Shown here: positions 11,701 to 23,415 of the stretch, in pieces
Position numbering within the stretch: the first letter of the stretch is position 1
How the letters are laid out: each line of letters opens with the position of its first letter
From: Cytospora piceicola
Lineage: Eukaryota; Ascomycota; Sordariomycetes; Diaporthales; Cytosporaceae
NCBI GenBank assembly: GCA_023375675.1
Contig: JALQBC010000041.1
Location: 62,001-126,000 of the forward strand
Direction: 5' to 3'
Length of the DNA: 64,000 nt
Notes under the pieces: model-generated
Told to the model about the DNA's origin: nothing
The model's database searches: none
Seen by the model: only the letters and a program-made list of their open reading frames with translations
Program-made: the position numbers and the translations under genes

Positions 11701-14700
11701 AAGCAGGGATCGGCATCCTCGTCTGACCATATTTTGACTCTGAGAGAGGGACTTCAGTCACACACCCACATTTCTGCGGTCCTCGAGCAGGCCCGGATGG
11801 CCTTAATGTATCTTGAACAGAGGATCAGTGATGCATTGGCGCAAGGTGACGGTCGCGCCCTGTGGCTGCGGCTTGGCAACCTGTGGCCTTGCGCAACCAG
11901 AGTGACTATACTGGAGCAGCTTCGATCAAGTGCTCGTGTCAAGTTCGGTGCAGGCATGAAAGAGGCAGTGGTCAAATATGGTGTCATAATCACTCAGATG
12001 CAATGGTGAAGACCAGAACCCCCATTTCGACAAGTGTATGAATACTAACTCTACGCTACAGGCTACAACGAATCTTACACGCTCTCTTGACTAAGAACGA
12101 AGTGAAACTGCAAGAGGCATTGCAGAATACTGGTCATCAAAACTGGGACCCCATGAACTTCCCGGATTGGTTGCTGGTGGAGCTTGAAGGGGACTTGCTT
12201 ATCCGCCCGAGCCAGATCGATGTTGCCCTCGCGATCATATCTCCGCCGAGCGGTGCGAATTCCGTTTTACAGATGAACATGGGTCAAGGTGAGCAGACTA
12301 TTGTTTTATGACCATTACCGTGTGATCAACACGTGCCAGTGCCTTGATGGTTGCTCGACCTCATTTCCCATTCCGACCATCATTTCCCAAGGTTCATACT
12401 ATTTGTAGGACAACCTGCAGCCCTCTTGCATATCAGACATAGCCCACCCTCCATGGCAACTGTCCAGTCGGGCTCCTTTTCCGGGAACAATTCCTCCGCC
12501 CCATCATGCCCCTATTGAACATTCTGTCCGTTGCTCACTAGGCGAGCCTTAGCCCTTAGCAGCTTGATCTAACCTTGAGTCGTATAGGGAAAACATCCTG
12601 CATCGTACCAATGGCCATGGCGGTACTAGGCTCGAATCAGAATCAGATCGCACGCTTGGTCGTGCCCAAAGCATTGTTATTACAGACTGCTCAAGTCGTC
12701 CAGTCCCGGATTGGCGGACTTGTTGGAAGAGAGATCCGCCATGTTCCGTTTTCACGCCGCACTCCGTCCACAATCGATCATCTTCGCCTGTACAGCGAGC
12801 TACACAGGGAAATCCGTCGAGATTGTGGCGTCATGCTCACGACAAGCGATCACTTACTGTCCTACAAACTCAGTGGACTTCAGCGACTTGTCGATGCAAA
12901 AACGGAGGAGGCACGATTCATGATCGGATTCCAAGAGGAACTGACAAAGTTCTCACGGGATGTGATTGACGAATCCGATTTTACGCTGGCCGTGAAGACA
13001 CAGTTGATTTACCCTTCAGGGCCACGAATTCACGTTGACGGGGCTCCTCAACGTTGGATTGTCGCCCAAGCCCTGATCTCACTCATCGAGGATCATCTGC
13101 CAGCCCTTCGGTCACGAGGGGTGGAGATCGTGAGACTGCACAAGGCCCAGGGATCGTTCCCCATGGCACATTTCCTGAAGCAAGAGGCCGAGGAGGAACT
13201 GCATCGTCGCATCATCGACGATATTTGCAATGGTCGCGCCCCTTTTCTGCGTCCAGCAGAATCAGGCATTCCCCCGGAGGAGCTGCGGAAGCACATCAGG
13301 CAACTTTTGTCGGAAGCGAGCACAAAAAAGCAAGATAAAGATGGGCTGAAGGAGAGCATTGGCCTTTTCGCAGATCAGGAGTCTGCTCCCAAGATTCTGC
13401 TCCTGGTCCGCGGCTTGCTACTGAACCGGATTCTATTGCTGTGCTTGAAGAAGAGGTACAACGTTCAATACGGGCTGCACCCAGGAAGAGATCCTATCGC
13501 CGTTCCATATGAGGCCAAAGGCGTACCTTCCGAGAACAGCGAATTCGGTCATCCCGACGTTGCCATCATCCTCACAATCCTTTCCTTCTATTATGGCGGG
13601 TTGAACCAGGCTCAGTTTCGCCGAAGCCTGGGTCATGTACTGAAATCAGACGACCCAGCTGCCGAGTTTGACCGCTGGACGAATGGCTGTGACTCCCTCC
13701 CTGCTAGCCTGAGGACCTGGAGCGTCATCAACATCGACGATGCTGGTCAGATCGACGAGCTTTGGTTGCACCTACGGCTCGATAGAGAGGTTCTTAATCA
13801 TTTCATGAACAACTTTGTCTTTCCAGTTCATGCCAAACAGTCTACGGTAAAGCTTTCGGCTAGTGCGTGGGACATCCCAGGATTCCCCAAGCCGCACATG
13901 TCAAAACTGTCTGGGGCGAGAACAAGTGGATTCTCGGGAACGAAGGACAATGAAATGCTGCTCCCGATGACCATTCGTCAGAATGACCTTCCAAGCCTAG
14001 TTCATACCAACGCTGAAGTGTTGTCCTCTCTGTTGCAGGGTCGCAATAGAGGCTACCATCTGGCAGCTTATGACAAACAGCGTATGACCGAGGAGCAACT
14101 ATTGAGTGTGTTGAATATGAAGAACATCAGGATCCTGATTGATGCAGGTGCCTATATCTTGGAGTCAAGTAACGAGGCCTTGGTGAAGAAGTGGCTTGAA
14201 ATTGACATAGGTTCGAAGGCGGCAGTGTATTTTCAAACCGACAATCGGGCCTGGTAAGTTTACCCCAGGCCTACATATGTCGCTTTCGGATATTAACCGT
14301 CAGTAGGGTACTCTACAGAGGCTCAAAGGACAAGAAGGTACCTCTAGTGACAACGCCATTCGCAAACAACCTGGAGGATTGCTTGGTCTTCCTCGACGAG
14401 GCACATTGCCGCGGAACTGATCTCAAGCTCCCTCAGAGGGCCCGTGGTGCACTCACACTGGCGCTAGGTCAAACAAAAGACCACACAGTCCAAGGTAAGC
14501 GAGTCATTTCCTTGCCCATGTTTATTACCTGCAGACCTGTCTGGCCGCGAAATGGCACCAAAGCTAACAGGAAGCAGCTGCGATGAGGCTCCGCCAGTTA
14601 GCAACGACACAGTCGGTGGGATTTTTCGCCCCTCCAGAAGTGGACCAAAGCATCAGAGATGTCTGCAGACTTCGGAGAGGAGCCGTCATCGACTCGTCGC

Positions 14701-16126
14701 ATGTGATCACATGGCTTCTAGAGCAAACGTGCCGCGCAAACGAACAGCTAACAAATCTTCACCTTGCACAAGGTGTCGACTATTGCCGTCGAATGGACGG
14801 GCAGTGGTCCAATCCCAAGCTTCTCACCGACGATGTGCACCGCATGAAGTTGCTCAACGTCATCCAACAGTCTGAGCGACAGAATCTCGAACAACAGTAC
14901 GGACCTATCACGGACACTTCCACGCGAGGCTCCGCGGACGAAGTGTCGTATTCCGAGCTGAAGGGTTTCATGTCCAAGCTGACCACCCAGCGCAGGACCA
15001 TGGCCCAGAAGGCTAATGGAAATGGCATGCACAGCTCAGCGCTTGAAGAGGTTGAACAACAGCGGGAAGTCGAAGTTGAGGTCGAAGAGGTCCGCCATGT
15101 CCAAAAGCACAAGCGCTACGAGGCTCTCAAGTTCAACCAACTTCACCCAACAATTGAGCAATTCGTCCGCACGGGCAAGCTCGTCGGAGACCAGGGCTAC
15201 GTACATGCTTTTGACTCACTACAGAACACTGCGATCGGACAAAAGTACGATGTGGGAGGGACTGGAAGTCGTTTCTTCGTCTCTCAGGAGTTTACCCGCT
15301 CCGTTGTGTTGCGCAAAGAGAAGGCTGACAATTTTTTGGTAAGTTTGGATGTTCCCTGCCATCTCAAACATGGCTTGAGGAACCATCCCCCCCGTACCTA
15401 ACTAGATTACTCACAAATTGTGTACAGAGACCTGTGCAATGGATGCTGTGGAGCCCATCCACCGACACTGCCCTCGTCATCATCCCGGAGGAAGCTGAAC
15501 TCCTCGTACCCCTGATCAGGAGATCCGGTCAAACGGCTCAGGTTCACCTCATCACTTACGCTGCTCCGGTGACCAAAGCGATGCTCGAGACTTTCAACGA
15601 TTTGAGTTTCTACAGCCTTCCTAGCCTTCCCGTGGGGTACACGATCCCCAACTGGTTCTCGATCGAGCTCGGCATCTTCGCCGGCCGTCTCTACGTCACC
15701 CACGAGGAATGCGCGTTCATTGCAAAGTACCTCGAGATCCCAGGAGCAGAGGACGGTGACGGTGACGCAACCGAGCCTATGGCTGGACGCCCCTTCACGA
15801 ATAACCCGATGGGCTTCCTGTCCGAGTGGCTGCCCCTGCGCCGCCAGGTGTCGGACGTCATGCAGACTCCCATGGGCTATATCATCCAAGGCCGGCTGCA
15901 TGCGCTCCGTCCAGACCATGCTTTCTTTGTGTCCCAAGTGAGGGACGCTCCGGACTTCAAAGACATGCCTGTTTCGATCGGCAGCACCGACGATACAAGC
16001 GACGACGACGAGGATGACGACGACTTTTCCGATGCTGGTGAGGAGATTGATGATGGCTGGGAGGATCTTGGAGAAGAGCATGATGTCAAGGAGGTCGATG
16101 AGGATCCTGATGGTGATGATATGTAA
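5758..16126 (+). CDS. Giant DUF3638/DUF3645 ATPase-like protein
   Basis: Nine exons join in frame: 5758-6083, 6152-6379, 6444-7184, 7302-12005, 12062-12288, 12588-14253, 14307-14494, 14578-15338, 15428-16126, giving about 3,179 aa. The N-terminus (FNHLVLPPKLPG) matches the DUF6606 start of this fungal family. The DUF3638 region carries a P-loop-like NMGQGKTSCIVP (about 2074-2084), and DUF3645 carries FLDEAHCRGTDLKLP (about 2659), a Walker B or DEAH-like site, followed by MRLRQL. This resembles the split ATPase core of SF2 helicases and SecA. The C-terminus is a strongly acidic tail (Asp/Glu-rich after about 3130). The cellular role of the family is not established to my knowledge; database names such as ubiquitin hydrolase are automatic and I see no catalytic Cys/His motif to support them. 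Exon 2 has a tandem ACAGCAG acceptor, so it may start at 6152 or 6155. Confidence 0.9.
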
Positions 16127-16802
16127 ACATGCTTGTTGTGAAGTTTGGTGGAAATACAAAAAAAAAAATCTTGTTTTTGGTAGCTGTTTGGCTCCCATTT
16201 GTGATGGCTGGTCTGTCAGGTCAATGTGTGCTGCATGTGGAAAATTGCTGGGGAAGAGTGTAGGGTTATTTTAGCTCTGTAGGAACAGGATCAAAAATGC
16301 ATAATCAGACCTTGATGATTTTTGCCTTGCCTCGGAACATTTTGCTGCTGAATGACCTGGCGCCAGTTTGGATCAACACCACACACCATGGCTAGATGCT
16401 GCTTTCTGACATCATTTCCATTCTGGACCGCTCGATCTTTCAGCTGCCCATCTCAACTCCAAACTCGCTAGAGCTTCATATATGTACGAGCCAGTCGCTT
16501 TCGTTTCGCATTTGCACAGGCCCGGCAATGAAGCTTTTCGACGTCCCTATGCAGTCCCAAAGACAGCCACTGCTGCAATCCATACCACCAACATTTGAAA
16601 GCACTTCTGGAATCCTTGAATCCATGGCGGTCAGGAACCTGTGCCCTTTTAGTCTTTTCAGTTTTGATCTTGGGTTAGATTAGACGGAAATGTACTAATT
16701 GGGGAAGTGAACTATTTGCATCAGTCCATGTGATTTGCGTTCGCGTATACTAAGCATACTACATATGTATGTTCATGTTGATACTGTGTGAACATGCCGC
16801 TC
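16127..16802. other. Convergent intergenic spacer
   Basis: Between the stop codons of the giant DUF3638 gene and the GMC gene. It should contain both 3' untranslated regions. An A9 run at 16158-16166 is the only simple sequence noted; no gene seen. Confidence 0.5.
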
Positions 16803-18639
16803 TTAATGACCCTTAATTATATCCGCCGCCTTCTCGGCAACAGCATACACCGAAGACAAGATGTTTCCACGCGGAATCAGCGGGAAAATACTAGCATCAA
16901 CGATACGAAGGTTCTCCGTTCCGTACACCACCAGCTTCGAGTCTACAACACCTCCCTTCTCCCTGGGCAGCATCGCCGCCGAGCCACACGCGTGGTACGC
17001 AGCGGTGGCGGTGTCGAGAACGTACTTCTTGGCCCCCTCCAGGTCCTGAAGCTTGAAAGAATCGGGGTGGTTTCGCTTTCCATCTGGCTTGAAGTAGGGC
17101 GCCAACTCGGCCGAGGGGCGCAGCTTCTGGTCGAGCGCCTGGACGTGGCGCGCCATGATCTCCAGGTCGGCTGGGTGCGAGAAGTAGCGTGGGTCGATCT
17201 CCGGCATGGCGTCGACATCGGCGGATGAGATGTGGGTTGACCCACGGGAGAATGGGTGCGACTGGGCACAGCCCAGGCTGGCAAAGTTCTCGGGATGAAG
17301 CTGGGTGCCGACGAAGCTCTTTCCGCCTTCGTGAAGGTTCGCTTGTGCCAGGAACATGAACCAACCGGCCGAGCTGCCGTTAGGGCTGTCGAGGATGGAG
17401 CGGACCAGTTCGTATTGCTCCGCATCCTCAGGCCGCAGGGGCCCGGGAAGTCTGTCGAGAAGCCCGCTGGCGTCAGGGGTTGGCATGTAGGCGTGAGACT
17501 GAATCCCGCCCATAGTAAATGGGCCGGCCTTTTGCTCGAAGTAGAGCTTCTGGGCTTGGGCGAGAGCTTCTGGCTCCTGGCGCATCAGTGGGTCGCCAGT
17601 GACGATTCCATCAACTACCTCATAGCTGATCCCCGTCATCAGATGGTCTTGGAGGTTCTCCCCAACCGCCGGGTTATCCACAACGACCGGGATCCCGTGC
17701 TTCTCCAAGAGAGCCTTGCCACCGATGCCAGAGATCTCGAGGAGCTTTGGAGTGTTGAAAGCTCCGGCTGCGAGGATTATCTCTTTGTTCGGAGTGAACG
17801 TCTCCTGTTTCCCGTCGACCAGGACCTGTACGCCCGTGGCCTTGACGGCACCAGACCCCGTCTTTGTGAACAGGATTTTCTCCGTTATGGCACCCGTAAG
17901 GATTCGCACGTTGGGCCTTTCACGAGCAGGAGCGCCGTATGCTGTGCCAGCATAGCTCCGAGTCTTGGTCTCAGGATCCACGGTTGCATGGCTGCTGTAA
18001 GCACCAATGTTTTTGCCCGAGAATGGATCTGCATGGATGTCAATAAATTGCGCACGAGGTTATCAACTGGGCTTACGTACCGTCACTTGTGACCTTATCT
18101 ATGGCGCGGAAGGCATCGATCCATGCCTTGATTAAAGGGTTCTCCTTGATTCCCGGGAAGGACACCTTGATAGGGCCCGATGTGCCACGGTATTCTTCAT
18201 TGATCCAGTCGATGCCGAGGTGGTCGAGCGTGGCCTGGTCTGGTGGCGGTATGAGAGTGTAGGACTTCTTGTACGAGGGGACCAAGCCAGCCCAGTCCCA
18301 TCCGGGGTTCCCCAGCTTGGCCCAGGCATCAATCTCGGCCTGGGCTGGAGCTATGAAGGACTGGCCGTTGATGGCTGAAGATCCACCAAGGGCTTTGCCT
18401 TGGGGCTCTCGGATGGTGCGGCCTCCGAGGCCTGGCTGAGGTACAGACTGGTACTGCCAGGCGGCATCGGAGCCCATTAGGGTCGTGAAAAGGGCGGGTA
18501 CGTTGACCCGGGGATCAGCGGAGAGGTCTTGACCGGCCTCGAGCACTAAGACCTGGACATCCGGATCCTCGGATAAACGGTTGGCGACGACGAGGCCGGA
18601 TGTGCCGCCACCGATGATAATGTAATCAGGAGAGGTCAT
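16803..18639 (-). CDS. GMC-family FAD oxidoreductase
   Basis: Two exons, 18639-18081 and 18028-16803, give 594 aa. The protein belongs to the glucose-methanol-choline oxidoreductases, flavoenzymes that oxidise alcohols. Seen: the dinucleotide-binding loop YIIIGGGTSGLVVANRL (residues 6-22) with the acidic strand end VLVLEAG, GMC signature 1 around GGSSAINGQSFI, signature 2 GAFNTPKLLEISGIG, and the C-terminal active-site region AYHACGSAAMLP, with IPRGNILSSVYAVAE carrying the second catalytic position (Asn). No signal peptide is evident, so it is likely intracellular, unlike the secreted aryl-alcohol oxidases. It is 8.5 kb from the polyketide synthase with four unrelated genes or remnants between, so membership of the cluster is possible but unproven. 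The substrate cannot be told from sequence. Confidence 0.88.
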
Positions 18640-18756
18640 GGCGCATTATACAGATAGTGAAGGCAGGGGTAGGTCGAATAGCGGAAGAAACGAAGAAGTA
18701 GGAGACGTGGGAAACAGAATTAATATGAAAAGAGAGCTCAGGAGCAAGCTTCAGAG

Positions 18757-18763
18757 TTATATA
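18757..18763 (-). promoter_or_regulatory. TATA-like box of the GMC gene
   Basis: TATATAA on the minus strand, about 120 bp upstream of the GMC start codon. Suitable spacing for a core promoter element. Confidence 0.35.
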
Positions 18764-19205
18764 TCCAAGGTGGAGTATGAAGAGGGGTAAAGACAGTAAA
18801 GCGAACGAGGTAAGGAGATGCTCTGGTATATGCTATGTTAATGTTTTGGTGTTGGTTGTTGGTTGTTGGTTCCATGATAGCCAAAGAGGTGTGGGCGCGG
18901 GTGTGGAGCCGACCTTCACCCGATACATACATCTGTTGGTCCTTTAGAGCCGCGACGGAGTTGAGCCTCCAGCCAATGTATAAGAGTCGCTGTGGAATGG
19001 TGAATTATAACCTGTACGGATTCGTACAATGAAATTGTATCTGGCCGCATCAATCAGTCTATATACAGTGTTTCATTTCGTTCAAATGTTTCAAGGTGCA
19101 AAGCAGGCAGCAAGAATCATGGGCAATACGACGCGCCGGACTGTAGCTGCGAGGACTGTGATTGAACGTCAAGTTACTAAAAGTGGTTCTCGCGAGATCC
19201 TGTTG

Positions 19206-19253
19206 GTCCATGAGGTTGCATTTCAACATGTCCATGAGGTTGCATTTCAACAT
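19206..19253. repeat. Perfect 24-bp tandem duplication
   Basis: Two identical adjacent 24-bp units beginning GTCCATGAGGTTGCATTT (19206-19229 and 19230-19253). The lack of any mismatch suggests a recent slippage or repair event. Confidence 0.85.
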
Positions 19254-19929
19254 GGACTAATATCAATACGTGCGTGTATGGTAGTGGCACAGCCCAACGC
19301 TTAGCCTGATATTTGTGGGTACTGTACAGTGTATATATCTAACTACCTAATCAAGTATACATCAATCATGTCTGTCTTCAAAAAGCCCAGAGGCCCCTTG
19401 GATATACATAGTAGCTGCTGCGTGTCCGTACCTAGTTATGTGCAACACTGTCAAACAGAGCTAGGGTGATTATTGGCTTGCCGTGCAAACAAACAAGACC
19501 GAGTTGGACTACCAGGGGGGGGGGGTGGGCAGGCTTCTGAAGCTTACCTACCCTAGGGTAATTCATGAAGATTGTCTACTCGAGCACTTGGTAGTCATCT
19601 GTGAACCTCGACCTCCCGTGGACCAGCGGCAATTCTACGATCTTTCACATTGTCACTCGCCTCGCGCCTTCATGTTCTATTCGACCGTTTATTTTTTTCT
19701 ATGAGTAATTATATCGTGATACTGAAACCCGTCCGTACTGGAATTCAGCCAGATTGTTCAGATCCACCGGAATACTGTATAGGTGAACATGACATATTTG
19801 CCTGTCTCTCATGTAATGATGAGGAACCACCGTCCCCAGAAGTCAAGTGGTCTGAATGCTATCTTTGACAGTTAATTCGTTGGAACCCTCTTCCGGAAAT
19901 TCGGACATACCATCCTTGCCTGTCAGTGG

Positions 19930-20724
19930 ATGCACGAATTGGACCTGCTTGCCTTTCAGGTCCTTCTCATGCACATCATCATCTGCTCGACGATATACCA
20001 GAAGGGAGGGTCCAGCATCACGGTCTATCTTCCAATCCCAAACATCCAAAAGGTGATACAGAAGCTAGAATGGGACATGACCAGTCAGCTTGGGCCTTAT
20101 AAGGACGATGACTTCAGGTTGCTATTGGAGATTACGGAGAGCTTCGTCCTCAGAGGATGAGACAAAGTATTGGAAAAGTATTATTTCAAACCAAAAGCTC
20201 ATCATGTCACTCGGCTGGGTGCGTGCCTTGACAAACTGCTCCTCAATTCGAAACAGTGGAAATATATGACCTATGAGGCATATAACGGGCTGTTCAAACA
20301 GAGCAAGAAGGCTCCAGCGAAAGGGTCTCTTCCAAAGTCTGATGACATTCTCCGCCGCTGGAAGAAGCCATGTCGACTTGCCGAGCTGCGCGAGAAGCAG
20401 ATCCGCCAGAGGTTGAAGCAGGAGCCTGATGGCCCCGGGGGAGATTATCTGCTCGACATTCCGTCCTCAGATTACCGCCCGAGCTATCACAAGCTGTCCC
20501 ATCTCACCCAGTCTCAAAGAGATGTCCTAGCGGGCTTGGCCAACAGGAAAACTCAGGATCATGCGCAAGCCGGTCCACCACACTCCTCTCTTGATTCAGA
20601 ACAAGAAGATATCTTTCGCGAGGGAGAATCCGCCCGCCCCGAGAACGCCGCCAACGAAATCTGGAATCGGCATGGTCGTGATCGTGCCCATGGAGGAAAT
20701 TTCGAGCGCGGCTCCAGCCAGTAA
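19930..20724 (+). pseudogene. Decayed ORF with in-frame stop
   Basis: One reading frame runs from ATG 19930 to the stop at 20724 and is broken only by a TGA at 20158-20160. The downstream part (about 185 aa) is rich in Lys, Arg and Glu with tracts such as KYYFKPKAHHVTRLG and LAELREKQIRQRLKQEP, which looks like real coding sequence rather than chance. I do not recognise the family. It directly adjoins the AT-rich island at 20.9 kb, so a mutated gene or a piece of an inactivated mobile element is likely. The alternative is a small intact gene with a start downstream of the stop. No convincing intron removes the TGA. Confidence 0.35.
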
Positions 20725-21992
20725 CCGCAAGAACAACCTGAGTATAGAGACGATCCAGGGTTTGTCTTGGACCCGATTGACCTGCTACATCGTGCAGAGT
20801 ATGATAATATCTCTCGGCCCGGAAAGGCCGCAATTAACTTTAAATCGAGGGATTCTGTACGACGACAAATGAAGTAGTTAAGCCTTTTAAGTTCCCGACC
20901 AAAGTTGACCAAAGCGATAGTAGAACTTTATTTAAGTCTTTATATAAATTATACTATTAAACTAATTAATCAGATTAAAAGAGTTATAATATGTTATAAA
21001 GTAATAAACTAGCTTAACATTTTTAATATAATAATTAAAAGTAAAGTACTTTACTTATTATATTAATATTAAAGTTATAAGTTTAAGTATTAAATTAAAT
21101 ACATTCTAAACTATATTAAGTAGAAGCGCCTTTTAAAAAGATAATTAACGTTATATATTTTAACTTAAGAGACTTTAAAAGATATAAACGTACTACCGGA
21201 CAGACTGGAGATACTTGAAGGACCTATATATAGCTTACGCAGACGTAAGTCACTTTATCCGTTAGTGTGTATTGTTATACACCTGAAGCCTACTGTGTAT
21301 AGGTACGTGAAATTAGGAGGTAAAGCAGCTTAATAGGCTAGCCTATCCTTTTAGCGTAGTGGTTGATCCGGTGTGCATCAGGCCAGTCCTTTGTAATCAT
21401 ATATACTTCAGCGAGTATAAGAAATACTTGTCTTCTGCTATTTGTAAGAGACGCTGTTTTCACTAGACTCAGAACGGTTACAGGAACTACGTATACACTC
21501 ATTTGTAGATTGGCCTCGAAAGGCTCGGTAAACACTATGGTATTGATATCCGGCACAAGCAACTGGGCGAACATCCACACCACATTTGAGGGCGAGTACA
21601 AAGTGGTCGGACAAGAAACCGCAGAAGTCACGGACATGATGAGCCGTTCTTATTTGTGTGAACTGTAGTCCAAGAACCCTTACAATGAGCTTGTTCAACT
21701 CAGTCCCCCATTGTTTGGACGTTATATTTGGAGCGTTGACAAAGGTTGCTTTCACAAATGATCAGCTTTCAAGAAAGACCATATGGAAATGCATTCTTTG
21801 TCTTGAGATGAAACTCCAAAGTACAAATATGCCCATGACCAGCGGCAGTAAAGGTTTGGTCCCTTAGCCTTGCAAACCGCATACCACGTTCGAAAGTATC
21901 AGACTGAAGTTTCGAAGGAGCATTGAAGACATTTCGCTAGACTGCTATCAACACTGAGGCATTTGTACATTCCAACCCACCAATCCAACACC
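20725..21992. other. Intergenic around the AT-rich island
   Basis: Besides the AT-rich block, the rest (about 21200-21950) contains only short unsupported frames on both strands. The last bases before 21993 form the promoter of the 2EXR gene. Confidence 0.45.
20905..21200. repeat. AT-rich, RIP-like island
   Basis: A sharp drop in GC: nearly all TA, AA and TT steps with few C or G, in contrast to the roughly 50% GC flanks. Such blocks in ascomycetes are usually repeats mutated by repeat-induced point mutation (C to T on both strands). No open frame. Composition stays unusual to about 21.4 kb. Confidence 0.6.
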
Positions 21993-23006
21993 ATGTCTCG
22001 GTTGCAAGTCAACCAAAGCCAGCTTGCTGGTGAGTTCAATCTCTTCCAATGTCTTCCTGTCGAGCTTCAGCTGACAATTTATGAGGCGGCCCTCGACAAC
22101 CTGGCGAAACCACGAATTGTCCTCCTCGACATCGAGACGGTTCCCATATACAGTGCTGCTCGTTCCCGGGATCTGGCGGTTGGATGGCAACTGAGGGTCG
22201 ACAACCACTCAGAATTGCACAAGGAGAGCCCTCTCGAGATGGCTCGAAGTCTTCTCCGCGCCAGCAAGACAAGTAACCACGTGGCCGAACGATTCCTCAA
22301 CAAATACCAGGTATGGGATGGCCCCAGGCACTGCCGGGAGTTCTTCTCCAAGGATATTTCGATGTCCTTTGACGTGTTCTGGCTTCCTGACAACTTGCTC
22401 ACCTTCGATTGGATTAAGTCAGCCCATCCTGCAGGTCAGGACGATTGGAGGGACGAGGAGCGCATCGCGTGCTTGATGGTAAGTCTAGAAGCCTTGGAGC
22501 AAGTGACTCGATGGGCAATGGGCTATTTCGACGACCGTGATCTCCAGGCCGTGGAGAATGACCAGGTCAATCTTGGTTTCTTAAGTACCACACTTGGTAG
22601 TATTCTCGCATGCTACCCTTCCTGCGAAGAGATCATTGTTGTCGTGGGTGCGCCAAGTGGCGATAGGGAGCACCTTTCCTGGAACGACCTTGATTACGTT
22701 CATCCGGATGACGAGCAGGTCTCGAAACTCGGGTCATACGCAGCTGACCAGGATGAGGCTGACCGATGCCAAAAGTTGGCCAGGACTTACTGTGATCTGT
22801 ATGAAAATGACATGCAATCAGCGCCGGAGCTCTCTTTTGCCTTCAAGAGAAGTCGCAAGCCATGTGTTCTTGCTGCTCCTGTCCCACAGGTTGTAGTCCC
22901 AGCTGGATCTGGATCTAGCAAGCGATCTCGCGACGAGGATGACGAGGATGACGATGCCGCTGTTGCAGAGATGCCGGCCAAAAAGCGACAGCGGATTGAT
23001 CATTAG
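21993..23006 (+). CDS. 2EXR (F-box-like) domain protein
   Basis: Single exon, 337 aa. The start is ATG 21993 (CACC before it); an in-frame TTG 30 bp upstream is less credible. Residues about 16-45 contain FQCLPVELQLTIYEAAL, the typical opening of the fungal 2EXR domain, which is similar in shape to an F-box. The C-terminus has an acidic run (DEDDEDDD) followed by the basic cluster PAKKRQR, a likely nuclear localisation signal. 2EXR proteins are abundant in ascomycetes and mostly uncharacterised. No catalytic motif is visible, so a specific function cannot be given. It stands alone between the AT-rich island and the convergent vWA-like gene. Confidence 0.75.
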   Translation: MSRLQVNQSQLAGEFNLFQCLPVELQLTIYEAALDNLAKPRIVLLDIETVPIYSAARSRDLAVGWQLRVDNHSELHKESPLEMARSLLRASKTSNHVAERFLNKYQVWDGPRHCREFFSKDISMSFDVFWLPDNLLTFDWIKSAHPAGQDDWRDEERIACLMVSLEALEQVTRWAMGYFDDRDLQAVENDQVNLGFLSTTLGSILACYPSCEEIIVVVGAPSGDREHLSWNDLDYVHPDDEQVSKLGSYAADQDEADRCQKLARTYCDLYENDMQSAPELSFAFKRSRKPCVLAAPVPQVVVPAGSGSSKRSRDEDDEDDDAAVAEMPAKKRQRIDH

Positions 23007-23415
23007 TCTCGAGATGTTGAGGTTTGTCAAGGATAGTAAGTACTATTTTCTTTTGGTGTGACATTATGCATCAGAAAAATCCCCTCGGATTTCTCTGCTG
23101 TGGCTATTTCCACATTGGTTTTCGAGGTTGTTTTGGCGCATTTACTCTTGGGGTTTGGGTTTGCGAGTCTTAGATTTTCCCTCAGCTCAAAATTAATATT
23201 AAATTGTTTCGGTATCATTTCCCCTTCCGTATTTGATGTAGTGAGCGGTATCCATTGGCTGTTGTACAGCCGTTGGAACCTGCCCGTAGTCCATAACACC
23301 TGTTTTGCATGCTCATAATCTCAAACATCACAGTAGTCTCCGAGGGATGTGGTATTTCCTCCTCGAGACGTTACTGGCCCCATTTCCACCCTTGACCGAC
23401 GTGACGGCAACTTGT
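23007..23415. other. Convergent spacer
   Basis: About 400 bp between the ends of the 2EXR and vWA-like genes, presumably the two 3' untranslated regions. No gene seen. Confidence 0.5.

Larger units (their letters stand above)
18640..19929. other. Intergenic, GMC promoter side
   Basis: Upstream region of the GMC gene and left flank of the decayed ORF at 19930. It contains a 24-bp tandem duplication (19206-19253) and a run of 11 G (19515-19525). No gene recognised. Confidence 0.5.

Noticed and set aside
17256..18092. 278-residue open frame on the plus strand
   Set aside because: Antisense shadow of the GMC oxidoreductase, which has all family motifs.
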